Source: Nitrospirota bacterium
GTDB taxonomy: Bacteria; Nitrospirota; Nitrospiria; Nitrospirales; UBA8639
Length of the DNA stretch: 10,870 nucleotides
Reading direction: 5' to 3'
Assembly: GCA_003235785.1 (NCBI GenBank)
Contig: QJYE01000028.1
Span: forward strand, 1 to 10,870
Made by a program: the position numbers and the translations under genes
Part shown: positions 1-6,067 of the stretch, in pieces
Layout of the letters: each line of letters begins with the position of its first letter
Position numbering within the stretch: position 1 is the first letter of the stretch
Notes under the pieces: model-generated
The model's database searches: none
The model's input: the letters and a program-made list of their open reading frames with translations, nothing else
Told to the model about the DNA's origin: nothing

Positions 1-77
1 CTTACTTTTTATTCTTCACTGATTGGGAGAACCCTGCTGATGGTTATTTGTCGTATTGACCGGAAAGGAGAGCGTTT
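1..77 (+). other. Leader upstream of fliE, no gene seen
   Basis: No reading frame here resembles the end of FlgC, which often precedes fliE. Two of the three forward frames are stopped and the third runs out of frame into fliE. A good Shine-Dalgarno sequence (AAAGGAG, 64-70) sits 7 bases before the fliE ATG. The segment could be the tail of a flgC-fliE intergenic space or a fliE promoter region; the window is too short to decide. Confidence 0.5.
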
Positions 78-380
78 ATGGATTACTCCATGATTAAAGG
101 GATTGAAAGTATTCCGGAACCATTTGGAGGTACTTCGGGCAAACGAGCTTCTCAAGGGGGTCCGGGGTTTAGTGATTTGCTGAAAAACGCTGTGGAATCT
201 GTCAATGCCATGCAACATGAAGCGGGCCGGTTAGAAGATGCTGTGGCTAACGGGGAGAATGTGAACATTCACCAAGCGGTCATCGCAGGGGAAAAAGCCG
301 GCCTTTCGTTTCAATTGTTGATGCAAGTGCGAAACAAGATGATCGATGCTTATCAGGAAGTTATGCGCATGCAAGTTTGA
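78..380 (+). CDS. fliE: Flagellar hook-basal body protein FliE
   Basis: FliE joins the FliF MS ring to the proximal rod and is among the first proteins exported through the flagellar type III gate. The 100-residue length is typical of the family. The sequence shows the family pattern: a variable, Gly/Ser-rich N-terminus (about 1-30), then a helical core with Phe31, LLKNAVESVN (34-43) and the conserved stretch around IHQAVIAGEKAGLSFQL (64-80), ending in a VRNKMIDAYQEVMRMQV-type tail. The ATG at 78 is chosen because AAAGGAG lies 7 bases upstream; a second in-frame ATG four codons later has no comparable site. The next gene is fliF after an 80-base gap, the usual fliE-fliF neighbourhood. Identification is secure from core motif, size and context. 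Confidence 0.96.
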   Translation: MDYSMIKGIESIPEPFGGTSGKRASQGGPGFSDLLKNAVESVNAMQHEAGRLEDAVANGENVNIHQAVIAGEKAGLSFQLLMQVRNKMIDAYQEVMRMQV

Positions 381-460
381 GACATAAGGCCTCTTGGGTT
401 CCGTCTTGAAAGCGGACCAGTCAATTGGGCCCTTGGTACTTTTATGGATCCTAGATAGTT

Positions 461-2056
461 ATGGCAACATTTCCAGAAAACCTCATCGCAAATTTTCAAT
501 CCTTAACCCTCAATCAACGCATTGGCGTAGTCGTGGTCTTAGCGTTAGCCATTGCGACCATTCCCCTGCTGATGCTTATGGGGAAAGAGCCAGAACTGGT
601 TGTCCTGTTTTCTCAATTGGATTCGGATGACACCCGGTCCATTATTCAAGAACTTGGTAAGCAAGGGGTGAGCTATGAGTTGGGGGAAGGTGGAAATACC
701 ATTAAAGTTCCCGCAGAGCGAGTTCACGAATTACGTCTTCAGTTAGCCTCAGTCGGTCTTCCGGAGTCCGCAGGGGTGGGGTTTGAAATCTTCGACCGAA
801 CCGGTTTAGGTGTGACCCCGTTTACGCAACAAATGAATTATCGTCGAGCGCTGCAAGGAGAATTGGCACGGACTATTAGTCAGATTTCGCAAGTGGATCG
901 GGTCCGTGTTCATCTGGTGATTCCCGAGAAGCGCTTGTTTGCGTCAGAAAAAAAGCCGGCCCAAGCGGCTGTGGTTCTGACATTGAAACGGGGCCATCCC
1001 CTGGGAGGAACGCAGGTTCAGGGTATTGTCCATCTGGTGGCGAGTAGTGTGGAAGGGTTGGAGCCCGGGCAGGTGACGGTGGTGGATAATCACGGGCAGG
1101 TCTTGAGTCAAAACTCGGCCGATGAAGATGCCCAACTAACGGCCACACAAATTGAGACCCAACGCCGAGTCGAACGTGATATGGAGCAACGGGTGCAAAG
1201 TATGTTGGATCAAGTCTTGGGACGGGATAAGTCGGTAGTCCGGGTGACCGCTCCCTTAGATTTCCGTCAGGTCGAAATTACCGAAGAAAGTTTTGATCCG
1301 AATAGCCAGGTGGTTCGAAGTGAAAATCGAAGCCAGGAAAAAATCATCGAACAGGGTTCTAAAGCCGGAGTACCAGGCGTTCGAAGCAATGTGCCTAATG
1401 ACTTGACCGCCACCAGTGGGTCCGGACCCAAAGAGGCCAAGCGCAAGAATGAAACGTTGAATTATGAAGTGAACCGGAAAGTGAGCAAAATCGTTGAACC
1501 CACGGGCGCCATTCAACGGTTAAGTGTCGCGGTATTGGTAGATGGGACGTATGAGATGGCAGGAGGAGCCGAAGGGAAATCAGAAGCGGCGGCAGGTGAA
1601 AAGCAATATGTCCCACGACCGGAGCAGGAAATTCAAAACCTTGTGCAAATTGTGAAAAAAGCGGTGGGATTTTCGGAACAGCGTGGGGATCAAATAGAAA
1701 TCATCAACGTGCCATTTGAAACGCCAGCACTTCAGGAAGGTGAGGAGGGGATGACCGCGGGGGTCCAGTCCTTCTTGTCAACATGGGGGGGATTTCTCAA
1801 GCCTGTGTTGTTTTTCTTCCTGGGTGTGATGGTGTTGTGGTTTGTGATTCGACCAATGGCGTTGAATCTGAGTAAGCCGTCGGCTGAGGCCATGCTGTTG
1901 CCACAGGCCGGCTTACCAGCCACTGTCACTGAATATGAGGCCCAAATTCAGGAGACGCCTCAAGACCAGGCCATGAAGTTGGCGGCGGATAATCCCGCAT
2001 CGGCTGCACATGTGATTCGAAGTTGGATTAAAGAAGAACAAGAACAAAAGGCCTAA
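461..2056 (+). CDS. fliF: Flagellar MS-ring protein FliF
   Basis: FliF forms the inner-membrane MS ring, the platform for the rotor and export gate. The 531 residues fit the family. Seen in order: a short cytoplasmic N-terminus, a first membrane helix (about 21-40), and the secretin-like ring-building region (about 45-215) with the family stretch FDRTGLGVTPFTQQMNYRRA (111-130) and the RVRVHLVIPEKRLF segment (147-160). A second periplasmic part (about 225-420) contains a Gly/Lys-rich linker. A second membrane helix lies at about 446-463, and a cytoplasmic tail (about 500-531) with AMKLAADNPASAAHVIRSWI is the FliG-binding end. The ATG at 461 is fixed by an in-frame TAG at 452-454. No good Shine-Dalgarno is visible, only a weak GGA 12 bases upstream. 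fliG starts 3 bases after the stop, implying coupled translation. Confidence 0.98.
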   Translation: MATFPENLIANFQSLTLNQRIGVVVVLALAIATIPLLMLMGKEPELVVLFSQLDSDDTRSIIQELGKQGVSYELGEGGNTIKVPAERVHELRLQLASVGLPESAGVGFEIFDRTGLGVTPFTQQMNYRRALQGELARTISQISQVDRVRVHLVIPEKRLFASEKKPAQAAVVLTLKRGHPLGGTQVQGIVHLVASSVEGLEPGQVTVVDNHGQVLSQNSADEDAQLTATQIETQRRVERDMEQRVQSMLDQVLGRDKSVVRVTAPLDFRQVEITEESFDPNSQVVRSENRSQEKIIEQGSKAGVPGVRSNVPNDLTATSGSGPKEAKRKNETLNYEVNRKVSKIVEPTGAIQRLSVAVLVDGTYEMAGGAEGKSEAAAGEKQYVPRPEQEIQNLVQIVKKAVGFSEQRGDQIEIINVPFETPALQEGEEGMTAGVQSFLSTWGGFLKPVLFFFLGVMVLWFVIRPMALNLSKPSAEAMLLPQAGLPATVTEYEAQIQETPQDQAMKLAADNPASAAHVIRSWIKEEQEQKA

Positions 2057-2059
2057 TCG

Positions 2060-3055
2060 ATGAGTGAGCATTTATCCGGATATGAAAAGGCTGCAATCTT
2101 GTTGCTGGCTATTGGAGAGACGGCCGCCGTGGAAGTGTTGAAGGTATTGGATCAGAAAGATATTCGGCAAATTGGCGCCTATCTGGGGGCGTTAGTCAAT
2201 GTCGGGCAAGATGAGCACCGGTATGTGTTGAAGGAATATATGTCATTGGCCGGAGCGGCAGGATTAAGTGTGGAAGGTAAAACGTATTTGGCAAAAATCC
2301 TCAATGCGGCGCTGGGCAAAGACAAGGCGCGCAGGATTTTAAGTTCTCTCAATACATCGGATAATGCGGGATTTGAGACGCTGAAATCATTAGATGCCGT
2401 GTCAATTGCCAATTTGCTGACGTTTGAACATCCGCAGACGGGCGCGCTCATCTTGGCGAATCTGGAGTCGGATCAAGCGGCACAGATTTTGTCTTTGCTC
2501 CCCGCACATAAGCGAGATGCCATTATCTATCGCCTGGCGACCACCGAGGAGGTTTCGCCCAATATGTTGGAAGAATTAAATGGCGTCCTTCAGGAAGAAC
2601 TGCGCTTGGGATCTTCGAAAAATGCGATTCCGGTCGGAGGCACCGGGATGGTTGCTGAAATTTTGAACTCTGTCAAGAAAAATGTGGAAGGCGAAATTCT
2701 CACGGCATTGGAAGCGAAAGACCCGGATGTGGCCGAAGAAATTCGGGGGAAAATGTTTGTCTTTGAAGATTTGGAGACTGTCGATGATCGGGGCATGCAG
2801 GAATTGCTGCGTGAAGTCAGTAAAGAAGAACTGCTCCTGGCCCTCAAGCCGGTCGAAGGCCCGCTGCGCGATAAATTCTTTAAGAATATGTCCAGCCGTG
2901 CGGCAGAATCGCTGAAAGAAGATATGGAAACTAGAGGCCCGGTCAAGTTGAGTGATGTGGAACTGGCCCAACAAAATATTATTAAGACGGTGCAACGGTT
3001 GGCGGGTGAAGGTCGTGTGGCTCTTGGAGGCAAGGGTGAGGAGCAAATGGTCTAA
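2060..3055 (+). CDS. fliG: Flagellar motor switch protein FliG
   Basis: FliG is the C-ring protein that binds FliF through its N-domain, FliM through its middle domain, and meets the stator through its C-domain to produce torque. The 331 residues match the family. Visible marks are the N-terminal KAAILLLAIGE (10-20), the EHPQ motif (123-126) of the middle domain, and the C-terminal MFVFEDL (232-238) followed by DDRGMQELLREV (242-253). Aligned by eye to the E. coli torque residues K264, R281, D288, D289 and R297, this protein has K263, R280, E287, D288 and K296. Charge is preserved at every position, with two conservative changes. The start is 3 bases after the fliF stop, and AAAAGG inside the fliF end (2046-2051) serves as Shine-Dalgarno. 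Confidence 0.98.
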   Translation: MSEHLSGYEKAAILLLAIGETAAVEVLKVLDQKDIRQIGAYLGALVNVGQDEHRYVLKEYMSLAGAAGLSVEGKTYLAKILNAALGKDKARRILSSLNTSDNAGFETLKSLDAVSIANLLTFEHPQTGALILANLESDQAAQILSLLPAHKRDAIIYRLATTEEVSPNMLEELNGVLQEELRLGSSKNAIPVGGTGMVAEILNSVKKNVEGEILTALEAKDPDVAEEIRGKMFVFEDLETVDDRGMQELLREVSKEELLLALKPVEGPLRDKFFKNMSSRAAESLKEDMETRGPVKLSDVELAQQNIIKTVQRLAGEGRVALGGKGEEQMV

Positions 3056-3068
3056 GGATCGTGAATGT

Positions 3069-3674
3069 ATGAAATCAACGTTACACGTTCAAGAATTTCA
3101 GATGGTGGAACTGGTCCCGACCGGTGCACGGGACCACGAGAAGGACGAGCCACCCCATGACTGTTCCGCCTTGCAGCATCAGGCATTTGAGCAGGGGAGA
3201 CAGAAAGGGATGGAAGAAGGCCGCGCGGAATGTCAGGCCAAAGTTGATGATGAATTCAAGCGGGCCATTCATTTAGCCAATCAGATCGGGCGGGCACGTG
3301 TTGCGGCTCTTGAAGAACATGATCGGGATATTGTGGAGGTCGCGTTGGCTATTTCCCGGAAAATTATTCTACAGGAAATTGAGACGGACAAAGAGGTCAT
3401 TGTGCGACAAGTGCGTCAGGTTCTCGGTCTTCTCCTGCAGAAGACCCTGGTGACGCTTAAGGTCCACCCCCAAGATCTCAAGGTGTTAGAGCCACTTCAT
3501 CAAGCCTTACAAACCGAATTTATTGATGGGAATCATTTGGTGCTTGAAGGTCATGAAGACGTGCAACCTGGAGGCTGTCTCGTTGAGCAGGCTGGATTAC
3601 AGTTGGATGCCCAGCTCCCTCAGCAATTGGCGACGGTTGCCACAGAATTTGGCTTGGAGAGTTCCCCACGATGA
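3069..3674 (+). CDS. fliH: Flagellar export ATPase regulator FliH
   Basis: FliH binds and restrains the FliI ATPase and tethers it to the C ring and the export gate. This protein has 201 residues. It shows the FliH hallmark of repeated glycines four apart on a helix (G43, G47, G51, in FEQGRQKGMEEG), a long charged helical middle (about 52-110), and an E/V-type ATPase stator-like C-domain ending in VQPGGCLVEQAGLQLDAQL (165-183). The ATG at 3069 is preferred: AAGGA lies at 3054-3058, 10 bases upstream. The frame is open further back into fliG, but an earlier start would overlap fliG without need. The TGA stop overlaps the fliI ATG (ATGA, 3671-3674). No tryptophan is present, although Salmonella FliH uses N-terminal tryptophans to contact FlhA. 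Confidence 0.93.
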   Translation: MKSTLHVQEFQMVELVPTGARDHEKDEPPHDCSALQHQAFEQGRQKGMEEGRAECQAKVDDEFKRAIHLANQIGRARVAALEEHDRDIVEVALAISRKIILQEIETDKEVIVRQVRQVLGLLLQKTLVTLKVHPQDLKVLEPLHQALQTEFIDGNHLVLEGHEDVQPGGCLVEQAGLQLDAQLPQQLATVATEFGLESSPR

Positions 3675-5014
3675 GCCTTGCCGGCATTCAACAACGTCTC
3701 GATGAAATTTCCACGATTACTGCGATGGGCCGCATTGTGAAAGCTGTCGGCTTAACGGTGGAGGCGACGGGGTTAGGAGCCTCCGTGGGTCAACGGTGTC
3801 ACATCTTCAGTCACAGGCGGCAATCGAGTCTTGAAGGGGAAGTCATCGGGTTCCGAGAGCAACGTGTGGTTGTGATGCCATTTGGCCCGGTACGAGGCAT
3901 CAGTGCCGGAGATATGATTCGTTACGATCCCAGCTCCCCGCGCTTGCTGGTGGGTCAACATCTGTTAGGGCGAGTCGTCGATGGCTTAGGGCACCCGATC
4001 GATGAGAAAGGCGCGCTCCCTCGTAGCCAACGGAATCCCCTCTATACCGCTGCTCCTGCACCGATGAAACGCAAACGGATTACCACTCCGATGGATTTAG
4101 GCATTCAAGCGATCAATGCCTTATTGACGTGTGGCGTGGGACAAAAAATGGGGATTTTTGCCGGGAGTGGAGTGGGAAAGAGCGTGTTGATGGGCATGAT
4201 GTGTCGCCATACAAAGGCCGAAGTGAATGTCATTGCCTTGGTTGGAGAGAGAGGACGAGAGGTTAAGGAATTCTTGGAACGGGATTTAGGCGAGGAGAGT
4301 CTCCGGCGGTCCGTTGTGGTTGTCGCCACGTCGGATCAATCGCCATTGGTCAGGGTCAGGGCGGTCTTTGTGGCCACCGCGATTGCTGAGTATTTCCGGG
4401 ATCAAGGCAATCAAGTGCTCTTACTAGTGGATTCCCTCACGCGTTTAGCTCATGCCCAAAGGGAAGTCGGGCTGGCGGCGGGAGAGCCACCGACGACCAA
4501 GGGGTATCCGCCGTCGGTCTTTACGCTGTTTCCACAAGTGTTAGAGCGAGTAGGACCGTTAGAGAAGGGGTCCATTACCGGGCTCTATACGGTGTTAGTA
4601 GACGGGGATGACCTGAATGATCCGATTGCCGACTCCATGCGTTCAATTCTTGATGGCCATATTGTGTTATCCCGGCAATTAGCCATGCAAGGGCATTTCC
4701 CGGCGATTGACGTCCTCCAAAGTGTGAGCCGGGTCATGTCCGATATTGTGTCCGATGGGCATGCGGAGGCGGCCAGAGCCATTGTGCAATCGATGGCGGA
4801 ATATCGAAATTCGGAAGAACTCATTAATTTAGGAGCTTATCAACAAGGGACCAACTCCAGGCTGGATGCCGCCATACGGATGAAAGAACCCATTGATCAG
4901 TATCTCCGGCAAACCCGTGATACGGCTGTCAGTCTCGAAGCCAGCCGGCATCATCTTGAAAGATTGGCTGCACAGAGTCGAAGTCTCCTTAGCCAGAAGG
5001 GAAAAACGGCATGA
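3671..5014 (+). CDS. fliI: Flagellum-specific ATPase FliI
   Basis: FliI is the hexameric ATPase of flagellar type III export and is related to F1 ATPase beta subunits. The 447 residues are family-typical. Seen: the N-terminal beta-barrel region (about 20-90), the Walker A P-loop GSGVGKS (165-171), the GERGREV motif (192-198) with the catalytic glutamate region, Walker B at VLLLVDS (249-255, Asp254), and the export-ATPase stretch GEPPTTKGYPPSVF (271-284). This is FliI rather than an F1 or injectisome ATPase because fliH precedes it and fliJ follows. The start overlaps the fliH stop (ATGA), with GGAGA about 10 bases upstream inside fliH. The stop overlaps the fliJ ATG in the same way, so fliH-fliI-fliJ are translationally coupled. 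Confidence 0.98.
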   Translation: MSLAGIQQRLDEISTITAMGRIVKAVGLTVEATGLGASVGQRCHIFSHRRQSSLEGEVIGFREQRVVVMPFGPVRGISAGDMIRYDPSSPRLLVGQHLLGRVVDGLGHPIDEKGALPRSQRNPLYTAAPAPMKRKRITTPMDLGIQAINALLTCGVGQKMGIFAGSGVGKSVLMGMMCRHTKAEVNVIALVGERGREVKEFLERDLGEESLRRSVVVVATSDQSPLVRVRAVFVATAIAEYFRDQGNQVLLLVDSLTRLAHAQREVGLAAGEPPTTKGYPPSVFTLFPQVLERVGPLEKGSITGLYTVLVDGDDLNDPIADSMRSILDGHIVLSRQLAMQGHFPAIDVLQSVSRVMSDIVSDGHAEAARAIVQSMAEYRNSEELINLGAYQQGTNSRLDAAIRMKEPIDQYLRQTRDTAVSLEASRHHLERLAAQSRSLLSQKGKTA

Positions 5015-5454
5015 ATTGGACGACATTGCTCAGGTTTCGAAAACAGGTAGAGGATCTTGCCAGAGAAGAGGTGGTGTTGGCTGAATGGGAAAAAAGCCAG
5101 GAGGTCGCCAAACGGGAGGACATGAGTCGAGAAATGGAAATAGTCGTGGCTGACCTGGAGGAGCAGATTCAGCGAGGGATGGATACGCTCCTTGCCGAAG
5201 AACGATATCGTTGGCTGGATCAACTCAGCACAGCGATGGAAGCCCGCACCCAACACATTCAACAGGTGGAAGCCACCTTAGTCGCTCTACGGCAAAAACT
5301 GAAAAAAGCCTATCATGCTCGACGGGTTGTTGAGCTGGTCATTGCTAAAAAAGAAGCCGTGGTTTTACAGAAGGTGGCGGCCCAGGAACAACGGATTCAG
5401 GAAGATTTGTCTGCTCATGCTTTCGCGACCTCTCACATTGAAGAAATGGCCTAG
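5011..5454 (+). CDS. fliJ: Flagellar export chaperone FliJ
   Basis: FliJ is the stalk-like coiled coil that sits in the FliI hexamer, contacts FlhA and helps energise export. The product is 147 residues, the usual size, and almost entirely charged heptad-type helix (Glu, Lys, Arg, Gln, Ala, Leu) with no membrane segment. It starts with the family-like MNWTTLLRFRKQVEDLAREE and carries RRVVELVIAKKE (104-115), which fits the conserved R-x-x-E-x-L-x-x-x-x-E patch of FliJ proteins. The ATG overlaps the fliI stop, and AGAAGG (4995-5000) is 10 bases upstream. Sequence conservation in this family is weak, so the call rests on size, helix pattern and position after fliI. Confidence 0.9.
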   Translation: MNWTTLLRFRKQVEDLAREEVVLAEWEKSQEVAKREDMSREMEIVVADLEEQIQRGMDTLLAEERYRWLDQLSTAMEARTQHIQQVEATLVALRQKLKKAYHARRVVELVIAKKEAVVLQKVAAQEQRIQEDLSAHAFATSHIEEMA

Positions 5455-5461
5455 TAGTACA

Positions 5462-6064
5462 ATGTTGCCTAGTCGACGAAAGATCTTCTGGTGGCCTGTG
5501 GTGGTGCTGGTGTGGGCCACTGCCGTGTGGTCCGTGCAAGCCATGACGGAAGAAACGACCAATGATTCTCATGAAAATCAACAGGTTGATGAGGATGTTT
5601 CCAGTGAACCACAGAGCGAAGAAGCCACGCTTCTCGAATCCCTACAAGCACGCTTAAAGGAGGTTGAGGCGAGGGAACGTGCTTTGCAACTGCGTGAAGA
5701 GCAGGTTGTGGCGCTTCAGCGGGATGTCGAAGCTCTGGCCGCACGACAAGCCAAAGAAGCAAAGCACCTGGAGCAACAAGCCGCTGCGTTACATGAAGAA
5801 CAGCGGCGATATTTGGAGCAAGATCCTTCCCTCGTGCATTTGCTCAAGATCTATGAGTCAATGGATCCTGAAGAGGGGGCGTTACGGATTGAAGCCATGC
5901 GAGAAGGGTTAGCCTTGGACATTCTTTCAGGTATCAAAAATAAGACCGCAGCCGGTATTTTAGCTGGTGTGAACCCCCAGAAAGCGGCGCGGTTGTCTGA
6001 AGGGCTTCGGCAGTATCGTGAGATTAAATTACAACGACGGGTCAATGAAAAACCGCAAAAATAA
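5462..6064 (+). CDS. MotE/YlxF/FlbB-like membrane-anchored coiled-coil protein
   Basis: This 200-residue protein has a basic N-terminus (RRK at 5-7) and one hydrophobic segment (about 8-27, ending SVQA), which is either an uncleaved signal anchor or a signal peptide. An acidic linker (28-55) and a long coiled coil (about 56-120) follow. The C-terminal domain (about 123-190) has the pattern YESMDPEEGALRIEAM, ILSGIKNKTAAGILAGVNP and KAARLSEGL, like the MgtE N-terminal-type repeat of the MotE family (COG3334 type). It lies between fliJ and fliK, where Bacillus has ylxF and spirochetes have flbB. In Sinorhizobium MotE helps MotC fold, and Borrelia FlbB organises a periplasmic collar; which role applies here is unknown. 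The start is the first ATG, 7 bases after the fliJ stop, with no strong Shine-Dalgarno. fliK begins 3 bases after the stop. Confidence 0.85.
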   Translation: MLPSRRKIFWWPVVVLVWATAVWSVQAMTEETTNDSHENQQVDEDVSSEPQSEEATLLESLQARLKEVEARERALQLREEQVVALQRDVEALAARQAKEAKHLEQQAAALHEEQRRYLEQDPSLVHLLKIYESMDPEEGALRIEAMREGLALDILSGIKNKTAAGILAGVNPQKAARLSEGLRQYREIKLQRRVNEKPQK

Positions 6065-6067
6065 CGC

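Noticed and set aside
24..38. TGGG-then-TGC pattern upstream of fliE, resembling a -24/-12 promoter.
   Set aside because: Spacing between GG and GC is 9, one base short of the required 10, and the -24 box is poor.
394..630. Open frame of 78 codons across the fliE-fliF gap.
   Set aside because: It runs out of frame through fliF and matches no family; fliF is certain here.
1785..1791. Seven-G run in fliF just before the second membrane helix.
   Set aside because: Seven G over Trp-Gly-Gly codons is plausible by chance, and fliF loss would abolish the whole flagellum; much weaker case than the fliK tract.
2576..3046. Long antisense open frames opposite the end of fliG (156 and 147 codons).
   Set aside because: They mirror the codon bias of a clearly real fliG and resemble no protein; no ribosome site stands out.
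2952..3068. Upstream extension of fliH into fliG.
   Set aside because: It would overlap fliG by about 100 bases, while ATG 3069 has AAGGA at suitable spacing and gives a normal FliH length.
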